A stretch of DNA of 64,000 nucleotides from Alloscardovia macacae (lineage in GTDB: Bacteria > Actinomycetota > Actinomycetes > Actinomycetales > Bifidobacteriaceae): positions 372,001-436,000 of the forward strand of contig NZ_MWWT01000005.1 of the NCBI RefSeq assembly GCF_002259705.1, given 5' to 3'. The notes below the pieces were generated by a model that was not told the DNA's origin, ran no database searches, and was given only the letters and a program-made list of their open reading frames with translations. The position numbers were made by a program, and so were the translations under genes. Of the stretch, positions 52,278-61,285 are shown in pieces (the first letter of the stretch is position 1; the number at the start of each line of letters is the position of its first letter).

Positions 52278-53736
52278 AGACCCGCGTGCGCGTTCGTCTC
52301 GTTCTGTGAACTCGGCGAACTCGGCGAACTCGGCGAACTCGGCGAACTCGTCTACTGCGTCTTCGAAGAATGGCTTCGTGCGTGCAGTATACTCTCTGCA
52401 TGACCGTCTGACGCAGTCGCGCCTCGCGCGTTCCCTCAGCCGCCGCGTGGATAATGCCATATCCTGGCTCACACGAGGTTCGCGTTTCGAGCATGGAGCC
52501 AGTGAGTTCACTGCGCGCTCTGGACGAGGAAGTGCACAGAGGGCAGGCGCATCGCGCATCCGCGAAGACTACTCCGGATGGCGTTTCCTGTTCAGCCCGC
52601 TCGCGAGCTACTGGGCTCTGACATCGAGCGTGGTCGTGCTCACTCTTATCGGTCTCGTTATGGTGTTTTCCAGTCGTACGGCGGATATAGCCGATGAGAG
52701 GGCCTCCATATTCAGTATCATGTGGCAGCAGGGCCGTTTTGCACTGTTCGGATGTGCTATATTCATAGGCCTCCAGTTCATGAAGGCGCGGTCTATCCGA
52801 AAGCTAAGCGGTCTCGCATTTCTCGTTGCTATGTTTCTTCAGGCGCTTACGCTCACACCACTGGGCTCGAGTGCTGGTGGTAACGCGGGATGGCTGGTCT
52901 TCGGGTCTCTTCGTTTTCAGCCTGCAGAGGTGATGAAGTTCGCTCTGGCCGTCTGGTTACCGCATATTCTTCTTGCTGCGCGTAAGCAGGCACAGGAACA
53001 TCGCCTGCATAAACTGAATTTAAAACCGTACATTCTCCCTGGTGTGGCTTTCATCGCGGCATTCGGCCTCGTTATGGCGGGTAAGGACTTGGGTACCGGT
53101 ATAGTCATCGTGCTTATCGGTGTGGGAGCGTTTTTCCTCGCTGGTTTCCCAGTGACATATCTGCTCAGCGCTGCTCTGCTAGGCGGTGGTCTACTCTTCA
53201 TCGTCCTCGTGAGAGGGAACTCGAACCGCTGGGACCGCATTATGGCCGCGTATGGTGGATGCTCCACGCGTCAGGCTGCGCTGTCGGATAAGCTCTGCTT
53301 CCAGACCCTGCATGGAGACTACGCTTTAGCTACCGGTGGACTGACTGGCGTAGGTCTCGGAAACTCGCGCGAAAAGTCCTACCTTCCTGCACAGGATAAT
53401 GACTTTATCTTCGCCATCATCGGCGAGGAGCTCGGATTTATCGGTGCGCTGGCCGTGATTCTGTGCATAGCCGTGATGGCGTGGTCCATCATTAATCTGT
53501 CGCTTCGCCACCAGAGTGTCTATATGCAGATGGTGCTGATGTGCTTCGGCATCTGGTTTACTGCGCAGTCGCTCATTAACCTCGCTGTGGTGCTGGGACT
53601 TCTTCCTGTTATGGGACTTCCGCTTCCGTTTATATCATCGGGAGGATCCTCGCTCGTCATGTGTCTGGCCGGCGCCGGCGTGTGTGTGCGTTTCGCCCGT
53701 GAACAGGAGGATGTGCGCGCGAGCCGTGGCCGCTGA
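52267..53736 (+). CDS. ftsW: Septal peptidoglycan glycosyltransferase FtsW
   Basis: This SEDS-family polymerase and lipid II glycosyltransferase of about 489 residues is the partner of FtsI. It has ten helices with GLVMVFSSRTADIA, FQPAEVMKFALAVWLP, AGKDLGTGIVI, the catalytic-loop region after GGLTGVGLGNSREK, and PVMGLPLPFISSGGSSLV. The N-terminal cytoplasmic extension of about 110 residues is long for the family and contains a NSA repeat. The ATG overlaps the murD stop. The frame is open upstream, but the overlap start is preferred. Confidence 0.94.
   Translation: MVSRDPRARSSRSVNSANSANSANSANSSTASSKNGFVRAVYSLHDRLTQSRLARSLSRRVDNAISWLTRGSRFEHGASEFTARSGRGSAQRAGASRIREDYSGWRFLFSPLASYWALTSSVVVLTLIGLVMVFSSRTADIADERASIFSIMWQQGRFALFGCAIFIGLQFMKARSIRKLSGLAFLVAMFLQALTLTPLGSSAGGNAGWLVFGSLRFQPAEVMKFALAVWLPHILLAARKQAQEHRLHKLNLKPYILPGVAFIAAFGLVMAGKDLGTGIVIVLIGVGAFFLAGFPVTYLLSAALLGGGLLFIVLVRGNSNRWDRIMAAYGGCSTRQAALSDKLCFQTLHGDYALATGGLTGVGLGNSREKSYLPAQDNDFIFAIIGEELGFIGALAVILCIAVMAWSIINLSLRHQSVYMQMVLMCFGIWFTAQSLINLAVVLGLLPVMGLPLPFISSGGSSLVMCLAGAGVCVRFAREQEDVRASRGR
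52308..52350 (+). repeat. 9-bp tandem repeat (GAACTCGGC x 4.8) at the 5' end of ftsW
   Basis: Four perfect copies of GAACTCGGC plus seven bases of a fifth encode NSA units in the cytoplasmic tail of FtsW. Perfect identity suggests recent expansion. Changes of whole units keep frame. Confidence 0.95.
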
Positions 53737-53762
53737 GACAAGCCCTCGCGCATAATAGAAGT

Positions 53763-54944
53763 ATGGAGACTATGGAACCGTTACATATCGTTCTGGCTGG
53801 CGGTGGTACTGCTGGCCATGTAAACCCTCTGCTGAGCATAGCGCAGCAGATTCGTCAGATGGAGCCGGACGCTCAGCTGTCCGTCATCGGCACGGCGCAG
53901 GGCCTGGAGGCGCGCCTCGTGCCGGATGCTGGCTTCGAGCTGGATACCATCGAGAAGGTTCCGTTCCCGCGTTCCCTGAATGCGCGGACCGTCGCTTTTC
54001 CTGGTCAATTCCTCCGCCAGCTACGCTCAGTCTCTCACATATTCGAGAAGCGTCATGCAGATGTCGTCGTAGGAGTGGGAGGCTACGCCTCTGCACCAGC
54101 CTATGTGCAGGCTCACCGCCACCACATTCCCATCATTATTCATGAGCAGAATGCTCGTGCAGGCATGGCGAATAAGCTCGGTGCCCGCTGGGCATCCTAC
54201 GTAGGACTCACGTATGAGGACAGTGGCATTCACGCTGGGAAAACGACGCGAGTAGAGCGCGTGGGACTTCCCCTGCGCGATGCTATATCCCAGCGCGCAG
54301 CGGCTCTGGAAGTAAACCGCGCGGAAGCGAAGAGGGAAGCAGCTCTCGAGCTCGGCCTCGACCCGGATATTCCCATCATAGCCGTCACGGGTGGCTCGCT
54401 CGGGGCTCTGAGCCTGAACCGTGCTGTAGCGCAGGCTTCGCGAGAGCTGCTCACTATGGCACAGATAGTCCACGTGACAGGGCGCGGAAAGATAGATGAG
54501 GTACGAAAGACAGTCTCTGAGCTGGCTGGTGAGGATATCCTCACAGACCTCGGTAGTTTCACGAAGGGGGACTACCACATCGCTGAATACTGGGAAGGTA
54601 TGGATGCCATTATGGCAGCAGCGGATGTGGTCATCTGCCGCTCTGGGGCAGGAACGGTAGCAGAGCTCACAGCCCTGGGAGTGCCAGCTATCTACGTTCC
54701 TCTGCCTATAGGAAATGGCGAGCAGATATATAATGCTCAGCCTGTGGTGGATGCAGGAGGCGGCATCATCGTGCATGACGATGACCTGAATGCACAGTGG
54801 ATACGCGACCACGTGGTGCCACTGGTGGAAAAGAAGGAAGAATTGGACTCGATGAGCCAGGCAGCGTGGAACTACGGAAAGCGAGACGCCGCACAGAAGA
54901 TGGCACAGACCATCCTCGATATAGCGAGACTCGCACGAAAGTAA
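53763..54944 (+). CDS. murG: UDP-GlcNAc:lipid I N-acetylglucosaminyltransferase
   Basis: MurG makes lipid II at the inner membrane face. The 393-residue GT28 protein has IVLAGGGTAGHVNPLLSIA at the N-terminus, GVGGYASAP, HEQNARAGMANK, VTGGSLGALSLNRAV and CRSGAGTVAELTALGVPAI. ATG 53763 or 53775 could be the start; CATAAT and a short leader just upstream may be an internal promoter. Confidence 0.95.
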   Translation: METMEPLHIVLAGGGTAGHVNPLLSIAQQIRQMEPDAQLSVIGTAQGLEARLVPDAGFELDTIEKVPFPRSLNARTVAFPGQFLRQLRSVSHIFEKRHADVVVGVGGYASAPAYVQAHRHHIPIIIHEQNARAGMANKLGARWASYVGLTYEDSGIHAGKTTRVERVGLPLRDAISQRAAALEVNRAEAKREAALELGLDPDIPIIAVTGGSLGALSLNRAVAQASRELLTMAQIVHVTGRGKIDEVRKTVSELAGEDILTDLGSFTKGDYHIAEYWEGMDAIMAAADVVICRSGAGTVAELTALGVPAIYVPLPIGNGEQIYNAQPVVDAGGGIIVHDDDLNAQWIRDHVVPLVEKKEELDSMSQAAWNYGKRDAAQKMAQTILDIARLARK

Positions 54945-54953
54945 GGACAGCAC

Positions 54954-56495
54954 ATGACATTAGACCCGACGTACCAGCCGATAGACTACGCAGCAGCAGA
55001 CATCAGCACGTGGAAGCGCGTGCACTTCATAGGCATAGGCGGATCTGGCATGAGCGTGCTGGCGGACATGCTTCTCGAACGAGGTGTGCAGGTGAGCGGA
55101 TCAGACGCGCAGGCGAACGCGAAAACGGAGCATCTCGCCCAGCTCGGCGCCACCATCTACCTCGGTCAGAAAGCCGAAAATGTAGAAGGCGCATCCATAG
55201 TCGTCTACTCGTCGGCCATTAAGCCGGATAATCCGGAGATTATCCGAGCCACCGAACAGGGAAGCATCCTCATGCACCGCTCGGACATCCTCGCTACGCT
55301 CCTGGCACACGGCACATCTATAACCGTAGCCGGAGCGCATGGGAAAACCACGACGAGCGCCATGATAGCGCAAATCTTTACCAGTGCAGGAACGGGAGAG
55401 CTCGCAGACCCGAGCTACGCCATCGGTGGATCCATCCACACGCCAGAAGGTCTGCGCGATGGCGGACATGCAGGACGCGGACGCATCATCGTGGCTGAAG
55501 CGGATGAATCCGACGGCAGCTTCCTCAAGTACACGCCGAACATAGCCGTTATAACGAACGTAGAACCCGACCACCTCGACCATTATGGAGACCGCCAGGC
55601 TTTTATGCAGGCGTTCATCCAGCATGCTCAGCATGCTACAGGACATGTGGTGGCTTGCGCTGATGATGAGGGAGCACTGTCGGTAGTACGGTCTCTCAGC
55701 GATGACGAACGTAAGCATGCTGTGGTGTATACCACCTCGCCGTCCCTGTCTGTCACGTATGGGCAGGTCGTGAGAGTGTATACTGAGGCTGCACGTACTG
55801 GTGACGGTGGTCAGGACTTCAGCGTGGTGTGGTCAGAGCGTCTCGGCGAGCAACCACTGCATGCGCACATCCGCGTACCAGGCATCCATAACGTGCGAAA
55901 TGCTGCCGCTGCGCTTATCGCGTCCATCCTCGCAGGAATGGATCCTGCGGATGCGGCCCGCGCACTGGATGACTTTAGGGGAGCGGCTCGTCGCTTCGAT
56001 GTGAAGGGCTTTGTAAACGGGGTTACCGTAGTGGATGACTACGCGCACCATCCTACGGAAGTATCTGCGCTGATGGACGCCGCACGTGTGCGCTATCCAG
56101 ACGCGCGCATTCGTGTTCTCTTCCAGCCACACCTCTTCTCCCGCACACACTTCTTCGCACGAGAATTCGCTATGGCTCTCGAAAAGGCGGATGAAGCACT
56201 CGTGAGCGCCATCTATCCAGCGCGAGAATTCCAGAAAGACTGGCCGGATATTAGTGCAGAGACTATTCCTGCGGCGGCTTCGGGTGCTGGGTCTGGCGTT
56301 GCTTCTTCTGTGGCTTCGGTTAGAGGAGGCGCAGGCTCAGTGCGCGCCTTCGAGGATATGCACGAGGCGGCCGAATACCTCGCTCGTACAGCCGAACCGG
56401 GGGATGTCCTCTTTACTGTGGGGGCAGGATCCATTACTGCCATGGCAGATGTCATGGTGGATGCTCTGCGTGAGCGCTTCTCTGAGGGAGAGTAA
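54954..56495 (+). CDS. murC: UDP-N-acetylmuramate--L-alanine ligase
   Basis: MurC adds L-Ala to UDP-MurNAc, the first peptide step. The 513-residue protein has HFIGIGGSGMSVLADMLL, the ATP loop VAGAHGKTTTSAMIA, EADESDGSFLKY, VEPDHLDHYG, IPG-type VPGIHNVRNAAAAL and VDDYAHHPTEV. A Gly/Ser/Ala-rich insert (AASGAGSGVASSVASVRGG, near residues 440-460) lies in a C-terminal loop. It is followed after 5 bp by ftsQ. Confidence 0.95.
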   Translation: MTLDPTYQPIDYAAADISTWKRVHFIGIGGSGMSVLADMLLERGVQVSGSDAQANAKTEHLAQLGATIYLGQKAENVEGASIVVYSSAIKPDNPEIIRATEQGSILMHRSDILATLLAHGTSITVAGAHGKTTTSAMIAQIFTSAGTGELADPSYAIGGSIHTPEGLRDGGHAGRGRIIVAEADESDGSFLKYTPNIAVITNVEPDHLDHYGDRQAFMQAFIQHAQHATGHVVACADDEGALSVVRSLSDDERKHAVVYTTSPSLSVTYGQVVRVYTEAARTGDGGQDFSVVWSERLGEQPLHAHIRVPGIHNVRNAAAALIASILAGMDPADAARALDDFRGAARRFDVKGFVNGVTVVDDYAHHPTEVSALMDAARVRYPDARIRVLFQPHLFSRTHFFAREFAMALEKADEALVSAIYPAREFQKDWPDISAETIPAAASGAGSGVASSVASVRGGAGSVRAFEDMHEAAEYLARTAEPGDVLFTVGAGSITAMADVMVDALRERFSEGE

Positions 56496-56500
56496 GGTTC

Positions 56501-57451
56501 ATGTCTCAAACGCAGGGGGATAACGCTCGGGGTAAGGACAGGCGCGCATCTCGCACTGCGCGGTCGGCACGGTCAGTACAGTCGTCGCAGCCGTCTCGCG
56601 TCGTGCGCGCATCCACTCTGGTGAAGCAGAACGAGCAGGATGCTTCTTCTCAGGACATCGCCGCTCAGCTGCGAGAGAAAGTGACTGTGCGCCCGAAGAC
56701 CATAGACTTCGACAAGCGCAGAAAAGAACAGAAAAGTGCTAGACGCCTCTACTGGGCGAAACGTGTGAGCATCCTAGTCGGCGTGCTCGGCGTGCTGGCG
56801 TTCGGTGTCTGGGCTCTGCTCTTTTCCTCCTGGCTAAAAGTAGAGTCTGACCAGATACGAATATCTGGGGCAGGGACGTGGGCGAGGATAGAAAAAATTC
56901 AAGCCCTGACGAATGCTCAAGTGGGTCGCTCACTTCTGCTTGTCTCCGACGCGCAGCTGGCTACTCAGCTTGATGCTATCCCAGGCGTGGCGAGTGCGGA
57001 CATAACGAAAGACTATCCCCACGGCCTCATCGTGCGCATAACAGAAGAAACACCTACGGCGCAGCTTCTGGCACAAGATACGAAACAGTACACGGCCGTG
57101 GACGCTCAGGCTCAGCAGATTACCACGTATAAGGACGCTGCTGCGGGGATCCCTGTCATTACAGTGCCGACGACGCGTTCGGGTCTGAAGAATCAGGCAG
57201 TGCTCGAAAGCATCGCTGTACTTTCGGATATGGATGCTGGGATGCGCGGGCAGGTGACGCAGACCACTGCGCGCACTCAGGACTCTATTACGACCGCACT
57301 GAACTCTGGATATACTGTCGTATGGGGGAACTCTTCGTCTATGAGTACGAAGCGTGCTATCGTGGCGAAAGTTATTCAGCAGCTTCAGGCGGAGGGAACG
57401 AACAGTGGGACCATCGATGTCTCAGCGCCATCGAGGCCTATTATTAAATAA
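56501..57451 (+). CDS. ftsQ: Cell-division protein FtsQ
   Basis: This 316-residue bitopic protein has a long basic cytoplasmic tail (about 1-83), one membrane helix (VSILVGVLGVLAFGVWALLF) and an extracytoplasmic POTRA domain (LKVESDQIRISGAGTWARIEKI) followed by the FtsQ beta domain. It links FtsL/DivIC with FtsW-FtsI in the divisome. It is the last gene of the division cluster here; ftsZ does not follow, as in bifidobacteria. Confidence 0.9.
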   Translation: MSQTQGDNARGKDRRASRTARSARSVQSSQPSRVVRASTLVKQNEQDASSQDIAAQLREKVTVRPKTIDFDKRRKEQKSARRLYWAKRVSILVGVLGVLAFGVWALLFSSWLKVESDQIRISGAGTWARIEKIQALTNAQVGRSLLLVSDAQLATQLDAIPGVASADITKDYPHGLIVRITEETPTAQLLAQDTKQYTAVDAQAQQITTYKDAAAGIPVITVPTTRSGLKNQAVLESIAVLSDMDAGMRGQVTQTTARTQDSITTALNSGYTVVWGNSSSMSTKRAIVAKVIQQLQAEGTNSGTIDVSAPSRPIIK

Positions 57452-57519
57452 CCAGTGCAGACGTGAACACAGCACGGCCTCGAATGTAGGGGCGAAACGG
57501 TACACTTGAAAGCAATTTA

Positions 57520-57553
57520 CAGCCTGAATATTCAGCCTGACTTATCAGCCTGA
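57520..57553. repeat. 13-bp tandem repeat in the pyrH leader
   Basis: CAGCCTGA occurs at 57520, 57533 and 57546, an exact 13-bp period, ending just before the GAAAGGAA ribosome site of pyrH. The period equals that of the unrelated repeat upstream of ftsI. Confidence 0.75.
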
Positions 57554-57569
57554 CGAAAGGAACGTCATA

Positions 57570-58286
57570 GTGAGCACACAGCGTCGCGTTTTGTTAAAGC
57601 TTTCCGGTGAAGCTTTCGGTGGTGGATCCGTAGGCATCGATACCACCGTGGTTCAGCGGGTCTCGCGCGAGATTAAGTCTGCGGTAGATCAGGGCGTTCA
57701 GGTGGGCATCGTCGTGGGTGGAGGAAACTTCTTCCGCGGTGCGGAGCTCAGCCAGGCTGGACTCGAACGCAGCCGTGCAGACTATATGGGTATGCTCGGA
57801 ACGGTCATGAACTGCCTCGCACTGCAGGACTTCCTCGAACAGGAAGGTCAGCCTACTCGCGTTCAGACGGCCATTACCATGGGCCAGGTAGCCGAACCAT
57901 ACATTCCATTGAAGGCTATCCGCCATATGGAAAAGGGACGTGTGGTCATCTTCGGTGCTGGTGCTGGAATGCCATACTTCTCCACGGATACTGTCTCCAT
58001 CCAGCGTGCGCTGGAGATAGGATGCGATGAAGTGCTCATGGGGAAGAATGGCGTGGATGGCGTCTACTCGGCAGATCCACGAAAGGATGTGAATGCGCAG
58101 TTCCTTCCACAGCTGTCCTTTAACCGCGCACTCGTGGATAATCTCGCAGTGATGGATGCGTCCGCACTTTCCATGGCTCGAGATAACGACATGCATATCC
58201 GCGTCTTCGGCCTCGAAGGCGAGGGGAATGTGACCTCGGCACTGCTGGGAGAAAACATCGGCACTATCGTGTCGAATGAAGAATAA
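57570..58286 (+). CDS. pyrH: Uridylate kinase
   Basis: This is UMP kinase of the amino-acid kinase fold, making UDP for nucleotide and wall precursor pools. The 238-residue protein has [44 protein letters not shown] and [17 protein letters not shown]. The start is GTG with AAAGGAACG upstream. It lies 118 bp after ftsQ and 56 bp before frr. Confidence 0.95.
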   Translation: MSTQRRVLLKLSGEAFGGGSVGIDTTVVQRVSREIKSAVDQGVQVGIVVGGGNFFRGAELSQAGLERSRADYMGMLGTVMNCLALQDFLEQEGQPTRVQTAITMGQVAEPYIPLKAIRHMEKGRVVIFGAGAGMPYFSTDTVSIQRALEIGCDEVLMGKNGVDGVYSADPRKDVNAQFLPQLSFNRALVDNLAVMDASALSMARDNDMHIRVFGLEGEGNVTSALLGENIGTIVSNEE

Positions 58287-58342
58287 GTGTCCGTAAGTTT
58301 AATAATCTGAGTAATCGTAGTAACCATTAAAGGAGATTCGTT

Positions 58343-58897
58343 ATGGCTAGTGTCATCGATGCAGCTCGCGACCAGATGAAGAAGACTGTGGAGTCCACGC
58401 AGGAGAACTTCTCTGGCATTCGTACAGGACGTGCAAACCCAGCATTCCTGAACCCTATCGTCGTGGATTATTATGGCGCACCGACACCGCTGAAGGCTCT
58501 GGCTACTATCGGTGTGCCAGATGCGCGCACTCTCGCTGTCACTCCATTCGACGTATCCCAGGCGAATGCCGTGGAGAAGGCCATCCGCGACTCGGATTTG
58601 GGCGTAAACCCACGCCGCGACGGAAACGTCATTCACGTGACCATGCCAGAGCTGACTGAAGAGCGTCGTAAGGATTACGTAAAGCTGGCTCGCCAGAAGG
58701 CTGAAGATGGTAAGGTCGCTGTGCGAAACATTCGTCGTAAGACGAAGGAAGGCATCGACGCTGCCATTAAGGACGGCGAGTACGGTGAAGACGAGGGCAA
58801 GCGCCTGCTGAAGGACCTCGACGACGTAACGAAGAAGATTACGGACGAAATCGATGCCATGCTGGCAGCGAAGGAAAAGGACATTCTTTCCGTCTGA
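58343..58897 (+). CDS. frr: Ribosome recycling factor
   Basis: Frr (184 residues) splits post-termination ribosomes with EF-G. It has the three-helix bundle pattern with RTGRANPAFLNPIVVDYYGAPTPLK and NVIHVTMPELTEERRKDYVK. AAAGGAG precedes the ATG. The stop is TGA, which shows that TGA is a normal stop in this genome. Confidence 0.96.
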   Translation: MASVIDAARDQMKKTVESTQENFSGIRTGRANPAFLNPIVVDYYGAPTPLKALATIGVPDARTLAVTPFDVSQANAVEKAIRDSDLGVNPRRDGNVIHVTMPELTEERRKDYVKLARQKAEDGKVAVRNIRRKTKEGIDAAIKDGEYGEDEGKRLLKDLDDVTKKITDEIDAMLAAKEKDILSV

Positions 58898-58934
58898 CGG
58901 CAGGCTGTTATTCTCGAGGGTAGGTGTTATCTAA

Positions 58935-58986
58935 ACAGGACTCGTGCCAGGGCGTGAAAGCCGGGGTAGGAGTCCTGTGCTTTTCA
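58935..58986 (+). terminator. Terminator or attenuator between frr and cdsA
   Basis: ACAGGACTC (58935-58943) and GAGTCCTGT (58970-58978) form a perfect 9-bp stem over a 26-nt GC-rich loop, followed by GCTTTTC. It ends about 17 bp before the cdsA start. Confidence 0.65.
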
Positions 58987-59002
58987 GGCTATGAGGAGAG
59001 CG

Positions 59003-59986
59003 ATGTCAGATACGAGTGGACAGGAAAAAAAGAGCATGCTGGACTCGCTACGTTCTACGATGGATGCTATTAATAAGCGTACTGGCCGTAATATGGTTCA
59101 GGCTGTGGGAACGAGCATCGTACTCATCGCTCTAATCGTGGCGAGCCTCGTGTTTTATGCCCAAATCTTTCTGTGGCTGGTCATAGCATTCGTATGTGTG
59201 GCTCTGTGGGAGCTGCGCATCGACTTTGCGACCATAGGTATTCGTATCCCCATCGTGGCTCTGTGGATTATGACGGTGGGCACATTCCTCGCCATTTATT
59301 ACATCCCTGTGCGCTCCTCGCACACGGTCGTAGCAGCCATAGGATGCGTGCTGACTGCGGCCGTGGTGTCTCTCGTAGCTACTATCAAGCGAGAGAATCA
59401 TTACCGCGTCGAGCGTGCTGTGGCGAAGAAGATGGGTGCTTTGGAGGAGGACTTCGAGTCCTGCTCCCATCATGACTACCGCCTGACCCACGTGGGCGCG
59501 TCTTTGCTCGCTGTCTTTTACGTGACGGTACTGGCGAGCTTCATCGTCTTGCCACTGACTCGTGACCATCCCGTAGCATTCGAGTTTATGATTCTCTTCC
59601 TGCCTTCGCTCGGAGATATCGGTGGACTTACTTTCGGAGCGGCTTTCGGTAAGCATAAGCTTTCTCCGCGCATCTCGCCGAAGAAGAGTGTAGAAGGCCT
59701 CATCGGCTCTGTTCTTTTCGCTGTGCTCGGCGCGGTAGGTATAGGCTTCTTCACGTATGACACGGATACGCTCGTTCGCCATCTGCCCGCTCTGCTCATC
59801 ATGGGCGTGTGCGTGGGCATCGTGGGCCTTTTCGGCGACCTGTGCGCGTCTATGCTGAAGCGCGACATGGGGCTGAAGGACATGGGGCATATCCTCGCTG
59901 GCCATGGCGGCGTCCTCGACCGCGTGGATTCTATCCTCATGTGCGCTCCGGTTATCTGCATGTTTGTTATGGCGTTCGGCCTGTAG
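59003..59986 (+). CDS. cdsA: Phosphatidate cytidylyltransferase
   Basis: CdsA makes CDP-diacylglycerol for phospholipid synthesis. It has about eight membrane helices and the C-terminal signature SPKKSVEGLIGS, GDLCASMLKRDMGLKDMGHILAGHGGVLDRVDS. ATG 59003 is chosen because AGGAGAG lies just before it; ATG 58991 is in frame. The protein is about 327 residues. Confidence 0.93.
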   Translation: MSDTSGQEKKSMLDSLRSTMDAINKRTGRNMVQAVGTSIVLIALIVASLVFYAQIFLWLVIAFVCVALWELRIDFATIGIRIPIVALWIMTVGTFLAIYYIPVRSSHTVVAAIGCVLTAAVVSLVATIKRENHYRVERAVAKKMGALEEDFESCSHHDYRLTHVGASLLAVFYVTVLASFIVLPLTRDHPVAFEFMILFLPSLGDIGGLTFGAAFGKHKLSPRISPKKSVEGLIGSVLFAVLGAVGIGFFTYDTDTLVRHLPALLIMGVCVGIVGLFGDLCASMLKRDMGLKDMGHILAGHGGVLDRVDSILMCAPVICMFVMAFGL

Positions 59987-60037
59987 ACTGCTCTTCTTTT
60001 CTGCCAATTCTTCCACTCCCGACGAAAGACTCTTCTC

Positions 60038-61255
60038 ATGACTACTTCACCTTCTTCCCTTCACATCTCGAGTGAGCTCGAGAAAGACGCCGACAGCGGC
60101 ATTACCGCGGGAGATAAGAGCGCATTTCGCGATGTTCTCTCGAAAGACCACGCACGTCGAGGAAAGGCGCCTCTCCACCTCGTGGATATGACCGACGAAG
60201 AACGCAAGGAGCATGCGAAGGAGCTCGGCATGCCAGCTTTTCGTGTCAAGCAGCTCGCACAGCACTACTTCGCTCACTTCGACACGAATGTCTCGGAATT
60301 CTCGGACTTCCCATCCTCTCTCGCGCAGACTGCGAAGGACGCGTTCTTCCCGGATCTCATCACTCCTGTCCTCGAGCAAGAAGCAGATAAGGGTGAAACC
60401 ATTAAAACTCTGTGGAAGCTTTTCGACGACTCGCGCATCGAGTCCGTCCTTATGAAGTACCCGCAGCGCGTGACTCTGTGCATATCTAGTCAGGTGGGCT
60501 GTGGCATGGACTGCCCATTCTGCGCGACAGGACGCTTAGGGCTTACGCGAAATATGTCTGCGGGTGAGATTCTCGAGCAGGTACGCATCGCTGCCCTGCA
60601 GTGTGAGAGTGGACGTCTGCCCGGTGGACCGACGCGCCTGAGTAACATCGTTTTCATGGGCATGGGTGAAGCCCTCGGAAACTATAAAGCGATGATGAAG
60701 GCTATCCGCCAGATTAGTGCGCTTCCTCCAGAAGGATTCGGCATTTCTGCACGAAATATTACTCTGTCTACCGTCGGCGTGGTGCCAGGCATTCGAAAGC
60801 TCATTACTGAGCATATTCCTGTACGTCTTGCTGTATCTCTGCACGCACCGAGTGATGAGCTGCGCGATGAACTCGTGCCTATGAACCGTCGTTTTAATAC
60901 GACACAGGTACTCGACGCTGCGCACGATTACTACCTCAGCTCGAAGCGTCGAGTCAGCATCGAGTACGCTCTCATGCGGGGTATTAATGACCAGGCGGAG
61001 CATGCGCAGCTGCTCGCGAAGCGCTTGAATCATTATGGGGATGACTGGGTTCATGTGAATCCTATTCCGCTGAACCCTATAGAGGGATCTCGGTGGACGG
61101 CCTCGAAGCCAGAAGACGAAGCCCAGTTCATCGATATCCTGCGCAAGGCAGGCATCTCTGCCACACTCAGGGATACGCGTGGAAGTGACATCGATGGGGC
61201 ATGCGGGCAGCTGGCTGCGAAAGAGCTGGCGCAGGACCTCGTGCGTCGCTCGTAG
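60038..61255 (+). CDS. rlmN: Dual-specificity RNA methyltransferase RlmN
   Basis: RlmN is a radical SAM enzyme that C2-methylates A2503 of 23S rRNA and A37 of some tRNAs. The 405-residue protein has the cluster motif CGMDCPFCATGRLGLTRNM, VFMGMGEALGNY, and the C-terminal catalytic Cys in TLRDTRGSDIDGACGQLA. An N-terminal extension of about 60 residues precedes the usual start of homology. Confidence 0.95.
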   Translation: MTTSPSSLHISSELEKDADSGITAGDKSAFRDVLSKDHARRGKAPLHLVDMTDEERKEHAKELGMPAFRVKQLAQHYFAHFDTNVSEFSDFPSSLAQTAKDAFFPDLITPVLEQEADKGETIKTLWKLFDDSRIESVLMKYPQRVTLCISSQVGCGMDCPFCATGRLGLTRNMSAGEILEQVRIAALQCESGRLPGGPTRLSNIVFMGMGEALGNYKAMMKAIRQISALPPEGFGISARNITLSTVGVVPGIRKLITEHIPVRLAVSLHAPSDELRDELVPMNRRFNTTQVLDAAHDYYLSSKRRVSIEYALMRGINDQAEHAQLLAKRLNHYGDDWVHVNPIPLNPIEGSRWTASKPEDEAQFIDILRKAGISATLRDTRGSDIDGACGQLAAKELAQDLVRRS

Positions 61256-61285
61256 CGAGAGACAGATACTGGAAAAGGAGCACAC

